Source: Streptomyces flavofungini (GTDB lineage: Bacteria; Actinomycetota; Actinomycetes; Streptomycetales; Streptomycetaceae). Taken from it: 64,000 nt of DNA. Position 1 is the stretch's first letter, and every line of letters begins with the position of its first letter. The translations under genes were made by a program, and so were the position numbers. The notes under the pieces were generated by a model that saw only the letters and a list, made by a program, of their open reading frames with translations, was not told where the DNA came from and did not search any database. The stretch is taken from positions 186,001 to 250,000 of the forward strand of contig NZ_BMVR01000014.1 in assembly GCF_014650815.1 (NCBI RefSeq), read 5' to 3'. Shown piece after piece: positions 25,540 to 33,106 of the stretch.

Positions 25540-26481
25540 TTATTTGATGGTGTAGCTGCTGCCGAAGGCGGTGACGGTGAACGGGCCGTCGAGCGCCCGA
25601 TGGCCGCCCTCGGCGAGCCGCCGCAGCGCTTCGACACGGTCGACGGACGTGCGCCACTCGTCGGCCGTGTCGGCGTTCACGGGGTGGGTCAGATCGTGGA
25701 CGCGGACGTCGAAGAAGGCGTTCAGCCACGCCTTCTCACCTGCCGCCGCGGGGGTGCCGACCTTCGCCGTCGTCCGCCGGACCAGCGCGGGCAGGCCGTC
25801 GCCGTCGGAGCCGTTTCCGTGCTGGATCGAGGCGTCGTACAGCTCGGCGACGGCCAGCGGGCTGCTGAGGCCGGCCTTGTCGGCGGCCCGCAGGGCGGGG
25901 GTGAAGTAGCGGTCGTCGACCTGGGCGTCCTGCACCTCGCGGAAGGCGGGGTCGGCGGCGGCGCGCTTCCAGGCGGCGATGTAGTCGGCGTCGGCCAGGG
26001 CGCGGGGGCGGGGGCCGTCCGAGCCGCCCGCCTCGGCCCCGTCCGACCCACCGGCCCCGTCCGCCCCTTCCGCCCCGTCAGCGCTCTCCCCGTCGGCCAG
26101 GCGCTGGAGCGCGGGGATGAAGCGGGCGAGCGGGTTGTCCGGCTTCTTGTCGGTATAGGCGCGCAGCACCTCCAGGGCGTCGCCGTCGTTGGTGGTGAAG
26201 CCCGCCCGGCCCGCGGTGACGCCCCGGCCGTCGTCGAGGTTCTCCGCGTACGCGTACTGGATCTTGGTGGTGCCGTTTTCGAAGACGCTCACCAACTGGT
26301 CCGCCCGGCGGCGCTGATCGGCATTGAGGCCGCCGTCCGCGATGTCACGTGCGCCGCCCCGACCACCGCTGTCCGCGTCATCGCCGCTGGTGAGGGTCAC
26401 GCCGAGGAGCACGGCGACGACAGCGAGGAGAGCGGCGGCGGCCAGGGCGACGGGACGCGCGGGTGGGGCGGGAGCTTTCAT
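25540..26481 (-). CDS. Chitosanase, glycoside hydrolase family 46
   Basis: 313-residue exported or membrane-anchored enzyme. A hydrophobic stretch (VALAAAALLAVVAVLLGVTL, residues 11-30) with no obvious AXA site suggests either a signal peptide or an anchor. The catalytic pair aligns with Streptomyces GH46 enzymes: Glu68 in VSVFENGT and Asp84 in NLDDGRGVTAG. Further GH46 landmarks are GDALEVLRAYTDKKPDNPLARFIPALQRL and AEKAWLNAFFDVR-like text near the end. An acidic low-complexity insert rich in GADG/GGSDG interrupts the middle (about residues 125-160). It hydrolyses chitosan between glucosamine units. The stop is a rare TAA. Confidence 0.9.
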   Translation of the reverse strand: MKAPAPPARPVALAAAALLAVVAVLLGVTLTSGDDADSGGRGGARDIADGGLNADQRRRADQLVSVFENGTTKIQYAYAENLDDGRGVTAGRAGFTTNDGDALEVLRAYTDKKPDNPLARFIPALQRLADGESADGAEGADGAGGSDGAEAGGSDGPRPRALADADYIAAWKRAAADPAFREVQDAQVDDRYFTPALRAADKAGLSSPLAVAELYDASIQHGNGSDGDGLPALVRRTTAKVGTPAAAGEKAWLNAFFDVRVHDLTHPVNADTADEWRTSVDRVEALRRLAEGGHRALDGPFTVTAFGSSYTIK

Positions 26482-26694
26482 GCGAGGAGCCTAGGCCGTA
26501 CCTCCCGGCGTATCCCGACCTTGCTCCCACCGCGGGCTCCGCCCCTGTTGCCCGAGGCCCGTCGCCCGGCCGATCGGGCCGCCCTGCGCGTCGACGCCGG
26601 GTGGACCCGGGCCGACGCCCCGCCGCCGGGAACGACAGGCGTGGAGCTGACCCTCGTACGCAACACTGGGATCACCAGCACCAGAGGAGGACCC

Positions 26695-27792
26695 GTGCCT
26701 GCCCCAGAGCCGCATCCCCGCAGTTGCTGCGCCCCACGAGGTGCCGCCGCACCGGGAGATGCCGCCGCCCGGCTCCCCGCACCCGCCGTGCCGCCGCCCG
26801 CCCTCGCTGCGCCCGCCTCCTCCGTGGCCGTCCCCCACGACCCCGGCGCGGACCGCATGGTCACCTTGCCGGGAGGCGAGTTCCTGATGGGGGCGGACGA
26901 CGCCGAGGGGTTTCCCGAGGACGGCGAAGGGCCGGTGCGCCCGGTCCGCGTGGACGCGTTCGAACTCGACGCGTACGCGGTGAGCAACGACCGCTTCGCG
27001 GCCTTCGCCGAGGCGACCGGGTACGTCACCGACGCCGAGCGGATCGGCTGGTCGTACGTCTTCGCGGGCTTCCTCCGCGCCGAGCTGCGCCGCGTCTCGC
27101 CGCGGCCCGAGCACACGCCGTGGTGGTGCGGGGTGGACGGCGCGAGCTGGCGTGCGCCGGAGGGGCCGGGCAGTTCGACGGACGGGCGCGGCGGCCACCC
27201 GGTGGTGCACGCGTCCTGGAACGACGCGCGGGCGTACGCGAGGTGGGCGGGCAAGCGGCTGCCGACCGAGGCCGAATGGGAGTACGCGGCCCGGGGCGGC
27301 CTGGAGCAGCGGCGCTATCCCTGGGGCGACGACCTCGACCCGGGCGGGGAGCACCGCTGCAACATATGGCGCGGCACCTTCCCCACGAAGAACACCGCCG
27401 CCGACGGCTACCGGGGCACGGCCCCCGTCGACGCCTTCGCACCCAACGGCTTCGGCCTGTACCACATGGCGGGCAACGTCTGGGAGTGGTGCGCCGACTG
27501 GTGGTCCACCGACCACGCCACCGCGCGCCCCGCCCACAACCCCCAGGGCCCGCCCACCGGCACCGCCAAGGTCATCCGCGGCGGCTCCCACATGTGCCAC
27601 GCCTCGTACTGCAATCGGTACCGCGTGGCCGCCCGCACCGCCAACACGGTCGACAGCGGCGGCGGCCACACCGGCTTCCGCTGCGCGCGGGACCGGACGG
27701 GCCCGTGGGATGGGGATCGGGCCCGCCCGGCGCAGCCGCGCGACGTCAGCAGCTCAGGTTGGAGCCCGGCGTCGTGCCGAGGAGCTGGGTGA
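26695..27792 (+). CDS. Formylglycine-generating enzyme (sulfatase-maturating)
   Basis: 365-residue FGE-family oxidase. The GTG at 26695 follows AGAGGAGG closely. After an Ala/Pro-rich leader of about 60 residues the FGE domain starts at RMVTLPGGEFLMGADDAEGFPEDGEGPVR. Both active-site cysteines are present in GSHMCHASYCNRYR (Cys301, Cys306), and GNVWEWCADWW and GGGHTGFRCARD complete the family pattern. Such enzymes use copper and O2 to convert a Cys in CxPxR of sulfatases to formylglycine. No sulfatase gene is in the window, so the client is encoded elsewhere. The last 16 codons overlap the convergent chitinase gene. Confidence 0.93.
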   Translation: MPAPEPHPRSCCAPRGAAAPGDAAARLPAPAVPPPALAAPASSVAVPHDPGADRMVTLPGGEFLMGADDAEGFPEDGEGPVRPVRVDAFELDAYAVSNDRFAAFAEATGYVTDAERIGWSYVFAGFLRAELRRVSPRPEHTPWWCGVDGASWRAPEGPGSSTDGRGGHPVVHASWNDARAYARWAGKRLPTEAEWEYAARGGLEQRRYPWGDDLDPGGEHRCNIWRGTFPTKNTAADGYRGTAPVDAFAPNGFGLYHMAGNVWEWCADWWSTDHATARPAHNPQGPPTGTAKVIRGGSHMCHASYCNRYRVAARTANTVDSGGGHTGFRCARDRTGPWDGDRARPAQPRDVSSSGWSPASCRGAG

Positions 27793-28627
27793 AGGCCTTG
27801 TACTTGTCGATGCGGCTCTGGACCTGGGCGGGGTTGCCGCCGTTGCACTCCAGGGCGCCGTTGATGGAGCGGATGGTCTCGCCGAATCCGGCGCCGTTGA
27901 CCATGGCGTTGTGCGGGGTCATGGTGCCGGGGCCGTTCTGGGTGTTCCAGTACCAGAGGCCCGTCTTCCAGGCGATGGCCGGGTTCTGCTCCACCAGGTA
28001 CGGGTTGTTCAGCAGGTCGATGCCGAGCGCGTCACCCGCGGCCTTGTAGTTGAAGTTCCAGCTGAGCTGGATGGGCCCGCGCCCGTAGTAGGCGGCCTGT
28101 CCGGCCGGGCAGCCGTAGGGCTGGGTCTTGTCGCAGTAGTGCGGGTAGTTGGCCTGGTTCTGCTCGACGACGTACTTCAGGCCGCCCGTCTCATGGCTGA
28201 CGTTGGCGAGGAACGCCGCCGCCTCCTGCCGCTTGACGGTGTCGCTGCCGGTGTTCGTGAAGCCCGGGTAGGCGCCGAGCGCGTCGGTCAGGCCCTTGTA
28301 CGTGTAGAACGAATTCCGGTTCGGGAACATCTGGTTGAACTGCGTCTCGGTGACGATGAAGCCCGACGGGTCGGGGTTGCCCCCGCCACCGCAGGCACCC
28401 TGGTCCGCCCACACGTCCGAGCGGCCCGGCGTCTCGTTCTGGGTCCACCACTTCGCGGTCCAGTTGCGCCCGTTGTACGAGGCCTGCTTGCCGCCCGTGT
28501 ACACGGACGAGGAACTCCACGGCGCGGCGCACTCGGCTGCGGACGCCGTGGCGGCACCCGGACCCAGGACGATCAACGCGCCGATCGTGGCCACCGCGGC
28601 CATGAAGCTGGTGATGCGTCTGATCAT
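27746..28627 (-). CDS. Secreted chitinase, GH19 with N-terminal chitin-binding domain
   Basis: 293-residue chitinase. ATG at 28627 follows AAGGAGAG. A signal peptide covers about residues 1-31 (ending ATASA-AE). A CBM5/12-type domain follows (residues about 32-80, with YNGRNWTAKWWTQNETPG), then a short GGGNPDP linker and the GH19 catalytic domain: VSHETGGL (Glu146), Glu155, YYGRGPIQLSWNFNY and ATAWKTGLW-like text near the end. The architecture matches Streptomyces ChiC/ChiF/ChiG chitinases, which also act on fungal walls. A pair of DasR-type repeats upstream indicates induction by chito-oligosaccharides and N-acetylglucosamine. Confidence 0.95.
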   Translation of the reverse strand: MIRRITSFMAAVATIGALIVLGPGAATASAAECAAPWSSSSVYTGGKQASYNGRNWTAKWWTQNETPGRSDVWADQGACGGGGNPDPSGFIVTETQFNQMFPNRNSFYTYKGLTDALGAYPGFTNTGSDTVKRQEAAAFLANVSHETGGLKYVVEQNQANYPHYCDKTQPYGCPAGQAAYYGRGPIQLSWNFNYKAAGDALGIDLLNNPYLVEQNPAIAWKTGLWYWNTQNGPGTMTPHNAMVNGAGFGETIRSINGALECNGGNPAQVQSRIDKYKAFTQLLGTTPGSNLSC

Positions 28628-28700
28628 GCCAACTCTCCTTACGTGCGGAGCGGAAGGCGAGTCCCGCCCCGCCATCGGGGGTGCCGCGACTCAAGCGAAA

Positions 28701-28728
28701 TGGTCTGGACCTGTCAAGGTCTAGACCA
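28701..28728 (-). promoter_or_regulatory. Chitinase direct-repeat pair, DasR-responsive-element-like
   Basis: Two 12-base quasi-palindromes TGGTCTGGACCT (28701-28712) and AGGTCTAGACCA (28717-28728), 16 bases apart, lie 74-101 bases upstream of the chitinase start. They match the TGGTCTAGACC core known from Streptomyces chitinase promoters and DasR binding sites. Confidence 0.93.
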
Positions 28729-28883
28729 AACTGAGGGGGAAATTCGCGGAAACCGTCCAGCATGCGGACGATTCGTGGGGGTGCGGGTGGACGAGCGGGC
28801 AGTCAACTCGCGCCGCACAACGGCCAGTTACCGGGCACCGCAACCCCGGCGCCCGGCCTGACAGCCGGCCCGTCGCACGGCCC

Positions 28884-29093
28884 TCACGACGACCGGACGA
28901 GCACCGACCCCTCGTCCAGGTGGACCACCCGGGGCAGGCGCTTGATGGTGGACTCGCGGTGGGCGATGACGATCAGGGTGCGGTCCGCGCGGAGGGTGTC
29001 GATGGCTGTCTCCAGGCGGTGGGCCGTGTCCGGGTCGATGTCGGCGATGGCTTCGTCGAGGACGAGGGCCGCGGGGACGGTCAGGCACGCCGC
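28884..29093 (-). pseudogene. ABC transporter ATPase, C-terminal remnant
   Basis: Only the last 70 residues of an ABC ATPase can be read: Walker B and D-loop AALVLDEAIADIDPDT, then HRLETAIDTLRADRTLIVIAHR with the switch histidine and STIKRLPRVVHLDEGSV. The IAHRxSTI pattern resembles exporter-type ATPases, including those found with siderophore uptake genes. Upstream in the same frame there is no Walker A, no signature motif and no membrane domain; homology stops abruptly near 29093. It adjoins a broken FecCD permease, so both look like remains of one decayed siderophore locus. Confidence 0.82.
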
Positions 29094-29146
29094 GTACCGC
29101 CGCCGCGCGTGCGGCATCCCACAGTCGGGCGCGCCCCGCCCCGCCG

Positions 29147-29794
29147 TCAGGCCCGCCCGGTCCCCCGGCGCCGGAAGAGCACCCACGCGAGATACACGCC
29201 CCCGAGGACCGCCGTGGTGACGCCGACCGGAAGCTGGTTGTTGCGCTGGGAGTGGTCGACCAGGGCGAGCCAGCCGACCCGGTCCCCCACCCAGGCGAGC
29301 ACGGTGAAGAACTGGCTCGACGCCAGATGGGCCGCCGCGAGCAGCGCGGCACCGACCGCTCCGGCGGCCAGCACGCTGACGCCCGGGCCGCGCGTCAGCA
29401 TGGTGGCGATCTGCGGCGCCGCAAGCGCCACGAAGGCAATGGGCCCCGCGCTCGCCACGGCCACCCCGCACAGCCCGATGCCCAGCACGAGCAGCGCGAT
29501 CCGTACGCGGTCCACCGGCACCCCGAGGCCGCTCGCCAGCTCGTCGCCCAGCTCCAGCATCCGCAGCTACCGCCCGAGCAGCACGGCGGCGGGCAGCAGC
29601 ACGAGCAGCGCGAGCGCCATCATCCGCACCGAGCTCCAGCCCCGGCCGTTCAGGGTGCCCACCAGCCAGACGTGGGCGCTCTGGGCGTTGTTGAGGCTGG
29701 AGCGGGTGAGCAGGTAGGAGTTACGGCCCGCACCGCGCTCCTCCTCGCCCTGATCGGACTCCGGGGCCGGGGTGAGCGCGGCGGTCCCGGTCAT
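29147..29794 (-). pseudogene. FecCD-type siderophore ABC permease, internally deleted and with a nonsense codon
   Basis: The frame reads from an ATG at 29794 through about 25 residues of normal-looking N-terminus, then jumps directly to LLTRSSLNNAQSAHVWLVGTLNGRGW, which lies past the middle of a FecCD permease; roughly 170 residues (several membrane segments) are missing. A TAG at 29569-29567 then interrupts GR-LRMLELGDELASGLGVPV in the same frame. Beyond the stop the C-terminal membrane part is intact (GPIAFVALAAPQIATMLTRGPGVSVLAAGAVGAALL). A full-length importer cannot be made. An iron box 160 bases upstream supports the siderophore assignment. Confidence 0.88.
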
Positions 29795-29889
29795 CGGGCC
29801 GCCTCCCGCCCCCGACGACGGGCCATGACATCCCGCATCGCGCGACTCTCCCCGTTCAGCCGTGTTCCAGCCGTGCGCGCGCTGGGCGC

Positions 29890-29929
29890 ACGTGGTCAAC
29901 CGCCCCATGCCCACAGGGCGGTTGACCAC
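29890..29929. terminator. Long perfect hairpin upstream of the decayed permease
   Basis: Fifteen-base perfect arms (29890-29904, CGTGGTCAACCGCCC, and 29915-29929) with a 10-base loop. It lies between the iron box and the permease remnant. It may be the terminator of a lost gene or of the TetR gene further upstream. Confidence 0.6.
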
Positions 29930-29953
29930 GCGAAAGCCCCAGCCCCACATCGA

Positions 29954-29970
29954 AAGGTAAGCCCAACCTT
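29954..29970. promoter_or_regulatory. Iron box (DmdR/IdeR-type)
   Basis: AAGGTAAGCCCAACCTT resembles the actinobacterial iron box TTAGGTTAGGCTAACCTAA, matching 12 of 17 aligned central positions with the AGGT and ACCT ends intact. It faces the FecCD permease remnant, which is what a siderophore-uptake promoter would carry. Confidence 0.72.
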
Positions 29971-30108
29971 GCTGATGCCGTGGCGGGCTGGGTCAACGAC
30001 CGCCGTCGGAGCCCCGGGGGAAGTTGCGCACGACCGCGCCCGGACCGCCGATCCAGGGCTCGAAGCCCGCCTGGACGCACGGCGCGGGGCCGGGCACCAA
30101 GCCGCCGC

Positions 30109-30711
30109 TCAGGGCCCGTGCCAGGCGATCACCGCGTCCACCAACGCGACCACCCGCTCACCGACGCGCGCCACGCTCCCGTTCTGCACGCTGACCTGCG
30201 CCCCCTCCAGCGCGAACGTGATCTCCGCCGCGGCCTCCTCGGGATCGGCCAGACCGGCCCCGACGCACATGGCGGTGAGGCGGCGCAGTTGCCGCGCCTT
30301 GTGCGCCTCGATCACCTGGCGCGCCGGGTGCGACGGATCGGGCAGCTCGGCAAGGGAGTTGACGAAGGGGCAGCCGCGGTGCGAGAGCGCCGACAGACCG
30401 TCGGCGACGAACGCGGCCACGCCCCTGATCTGAGCCCGGGGGTCGTCCCGCCAGCGCTCCTCGATGCCGTCGAAGGCGGACGCGTACTCGGCGGCGACGA
30501 TCAGCAGCCACTCCGCCACCAGCGCGTCCTTGGTGCCGAAGTGCCGGTACAGCGCGGCCTTCGTGGTCCCGGCCCGGTCCGCGACGGCCTGGACGCCGAC
30601 GCCCCTGATCCCCTCGGAGTGGAACAGCTCCTCGGCCGCGTCGAGGATGCGCTCGCGAGGGGGCAGCTTCGCCACCCGCTCCGCCCGGCCCGGCCGCACC
30701 GTGTCCGTCAT
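30109..30711 (-). CDS. TetR-family regulator
   Basis: 200-residue regulator. The ATG at 30711 follows GGGAGGA at a normal distance. The helix-turn-helix is GVQAVADRAGTTKAALYRHFGTKDALVAEWL, and the C-terminal domain contains the frequent GCPFVNSLAELPDPSHPARQVIEAHK block. It is divergent from an amidase gene across a 132-base region with palindromes, so it probably represses the amidase and itself. Confidence 0.9.
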   Translation of the reverse strand: MTDTVRPGRAERVAKLPPRERILDAAEELFHSEGIRGVGVQAVADRAGTTKAALYRHFGTKDALVAEWLLIVAAEYASAFDGIEERWRDDPRAQIRGVAAFVADGLSALSHRGCPFVNSLAELPDPSHPARQVIEAHKARQLRRLTAMCVGAGLADPEEAAAEITFALEGAQVSVQNGSVARVGERVVALVDAVIAWHGP

Positions 30712-30766
30712 GACCCCATCCTCCCGTGCCGTTCCCGGCCCATCGAGCCGCACGGACCCCATGTTA

Positions 30767-30803
30767 CGGTACCGACCAGTCCCACACGATACCGAGCGGT
30801 ATC
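30767..30803. promoter_or_regulatory. Operator palindromes between TetR and amidase genes
   Basis: CGGTACCG (30767-30774) and a perfect GATACC-GAGC-GGTATC (30788-30803) share the word GGTA/TACC and lie in the middle of the divergent promoter region. They are likely TetR operators. Confidence 0.65.
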
Positions 30804-30843
30804 ACCTGGGACTCATCGGTTCCGCAGAGTCGGAGGGGTTCGC

Positions 30844-32295
30844 ATGAAGCTGTCGGAGTACGTGACGCATGACGCCGTCGGGCTCGGGGAGTTGGTCGCC
30901 CGGGGCGAGGTGACGGGCGCCGAGCTGGAGAAGGTCGCGCTGGAGGCGGTGGCCGCGGTCAACCCGCTGGTCAACGCGGTGGTGGAGACGTGGCCCGTGG
31001 AGGTGGGCGCGGCCGGGGGCCCGCCGCGCGAGACCCCGCTGGCCGGAGTTCCCTTCCTCCTCAAGGACCTGGGCGTCACCATGGCCGGCCGGCGCACGGA
31101 GCTGGGCAGCCGCCTCGCCGAGGGCAACGTCGCCCCGGCGGACTCGCACCTGATGCGACGCTTCCGTGCGGCCGGTCTCGCGACCTTCGGCCGCACCACG
31201 ACCCCGGAGTTCGCGTACGGCATCACGACCGAGGCCGTCCTGTACGGGCCGACCCGCAACCCCTGGGACCTCGACCGCTCGGCGGGCGGCTCCAGCGGCG
31301 GTGCGGCGGCGGCCGTCGCCGCGGGCATCGTTCCGGTCGCGCACGGCACGGACGCGGCGGGCTCGATCCGCATCCCGGCCGCGAGCACCGGCCTGTTCGG
31401 CCTGAAGCCGACGCGCGGCCGGGTGTCCATGGGCCCCGATGCCGACGAGATCTTCAACGGCCTGGCCGTCCAGGGCTGCGTCAGCCGCACGGTGCGCGAC
31501 AGCGCGGCGCTGCTCGACGCGATCCGGGGCCCGGAGGTGGGCGACCCGTACTTCGCCGCGGAACCCGACCGCCCCTACGCCGAGGAGATCACCCGCGACC
31601 CGGGCCGCCTCCGCGTGGGCGTCATCACCCACGGCGACGGCCGCCGCCGCACCGAGGCCCCGGTGGCCGACGCCGTGTCCCGCACCGCGGAACTCCTCAC
31701 CTCCCTCGGCCACCACGTCGAGGAGGCCACGCTGGACATCGGCGTGCGCTGGGACGAGTTCGTCCTGGCCAACGCCCGGCTCTGGACGGCCAACCTGGTC
31801 CCCTGGCTCGACGCGCTGGCCAGCGCCCTCGACCGGCCGATCAACGCCGCCACCGTCCAGCCCGAGATGCTCGCCAGCCACGCCTGGGGCCGCCAGGTCA
31901 CCGGCGCGGAGTTCGTCGGCGCGCTCGGCGTCCGCAACACCGTGGCCCGCAGCCTCGGCGACCGCTTCACCCGGTACGACGTGCTGCTCACCCCCACCCT
32001 CCCCGAACTGCCGCCGCTCCTGGGCGTCTTCGCCGACGGCGTCGAGGACCTGGACGGCCTCGGCTGGGTCGACCGCCTCTTCGACCGCTCCCCCTTCACC
32101 GCCGCCTTCAACGTCGCCGGCACCCCCGCCATGTCCGTCCCCCTGGCGACCGACCCCACCACGGGCCTGCCCATCGGCCTGCAGTTCGCCGCCGCCTTCG
32201 GCCGCGAGGACACTCTCTTCCGCCTCGCCGCCCAACTCGAACAGGCGGCACCCTGGTCCCACCGCGCGCCCGCCGTCCGGGCCGGTTCCCACTGA
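30844..32295 (+). CDS. Amidase (amidase-signature family)
   Basis: 483-residue amidase-signature hydrolase. The Ser-cisSer-Lys triad is complete: Lys74 in VPFLLKDLG, cis-Ser150 in RSAGGSSGGAAAAVAAG and nucleophile Ser174 in GTDAAGSIRIPA. The ATG at 30844 follows GGAGGGG. The N-terminal helix (YVTHDAVGLGELVARGEVTGAELEKVAL) and C-terminal FNVAGTPAMSVPLA are standard. It hydrolyses amides in the cytoplasm; the substrate is unknown. GatA is excluded by the lack of GatB/C and by context. Probably controlled by the divergent TetR. Confidence 0.93.
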   Translation: MKLSEYVTHDAVGLGELVARGEVTGAELEKVALEAVAAVNPLVNAVVETWPVEVGAAGGPPRETPLAGVPFLLKDLGVTMAGRRTELGSRLAEGNVAPADSHLMRRFRAAGLATFGRTTTPEFAYGITTEAVLYGPTRNPWDLDRSAGGSSGGAAAAVAAGIVPVAHGTDAAGSIRIPAASTGLFGLKPTRGRVSMGPDADEIFNGLAVQGCVSRTVRDSAALLDAIRGPEVGDPYFAAEPDRPYAEEITRDPGRLRVGVITHGDGRRRTEAPVADAVSRTAELLTSLGHHVEEATLDIGVRWDEFVLANARLWTANLVPWLDALASALDRPINAATVQPEMLASHAWGRQVTGAEFVGALGVRNTVARSLGDRFTRYDVLLTPTLPELPPLLGVFADGVEDLDGLGWVDRLFDRSPFTAAFNVAGTPAMSVPLATDPTTGLPIGLQFAAAFGREDTLFRLAAQLEQAAPWSHRAPAVRAGSH

Positions 32296-32324
32296 TGGGG
32301 ACCTGACGTCCTGATGGGGACCTG
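32292..32324. repeat. Direct repeat CTGATGGGGACCTG x2
   Basis: Two identical 14-base copies (32292-32305 and 32311-32324, period 19) begin at the amidase stop codon. The first contains the stop. It looks like a local duplication; no function is evident. Confidence 0.6.
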
Positions 32325-32349
32325 GCGTTCGAGGCCGCCGATCGAGGCC

Positions 32350-32369
32350 CGGGAGCGGGAACGCTCCCG
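32350..32369. terminator. Amidase terminator hairpin
   Basis: A perfect 8-4-8 stem-loop, CGGGAGCG-GGAA-CGCTCCCG, sits about 55 bases after the amidase stop, between convergent reading directions. The GGAA tetraloop should be stable. Confidence 0.8.
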
Positions 32370-32421
32370 ACGACCGACCGGTATCCCCGCGGCCCACCTG
32401 ACGCCATCAGCCAGGACCGCG

Positions 32422-32949
32422 TCAGAGCTGCGCTAACACCGCCTGGATGCGTGGCAGTTGCTCCCTGCCGCGCCGGGCCGCCAGGCAGATGGCGTTGCCA
32501 ACGGGCCGCTCGGGGGTGTGGAGGATCGCCAGTCCCCCGGCGTCCAGGCCCGCTTGGGCCAGATAGCGGGGCACGACGCCCAGTCCCGCACCGGCCCGGA
32601 CCGTGGCGACGGCGACGCGCATGTCGGCGATGGTGAGGGCCGGTTCCGGCGGGAGCGTGTCCCAGCAGGAGCGGAAGTAGCGGCGGGCCATGGGTATCGC
32701 GCGGGAGTAGCCGATGAAGGGGCGGGCGTCCCGGGCATGGCGGTAGGGCGCTTCACCGGGGCGGCCGATCAGGACGAACTCCTCGTCGCAGAGGTGCCGA
32801 AGGTACAGCCTCCCGGTGGGCGCTCCCTCGATCTTCGTCACCACGGCGAGGTCGAGATCGTCGTCGAGGAGGGCTTCGGTCAGTTCGGGCGAGAGGCCGA
32901 TGTGGCAGTGGACCGTGTGGGCTCCGGTGGCCAGGAGCGGGGCCAGATG
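32422..32949 (-). pseudogene. LysR-family regulator, substrate-binding domain remnant
   Basis: The readable part starts near APLLATGAHTVHCHIGLSPELTEALLDDDLDLAVVTKIE and runs to the C-terminus (ADMRVAVATVRAGAGLGVVPRYLAQAGL). This is the effector domain of a LysR regulator. The 85-residue N-terminal winged helix and the linker are missing: upstream codons read as arginine-rich nonsense and the next gene's stop is only about 150 bases further. A frameshift or deletion destroyed the 5' half. It probably once regulated a neighbour that is now lost. Confidence 0.8.
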
Positions 32950-33106
32950 GCGTCGGTCCTGACGATGGCGGGCGGCCGCGTGGTCCACGCGGCCGCCGAA
33001 CACGCGGCGCTCAACCCGCCGTTGCCGCCGGTGCGGCCGTCGTACTCGCCGCTCCTGACGGGAGCGAACGCGCCCTGACACCGGTCGACCCCGCCGACGT
33101 GCCGCC

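Noticed and set aside
28740..28883. Possible small gene between the chitinase promoter and the ABC ATPase remnant
   Set aside because: No frame has both a start with a ribosome site and Streptomyces codon bias.
29094..29146. Possible mobile element between the two ABC remnants
   Set aside because: No transposase, terminal inverted repeat or target duplication is visible; simple deletions explain the fragments.
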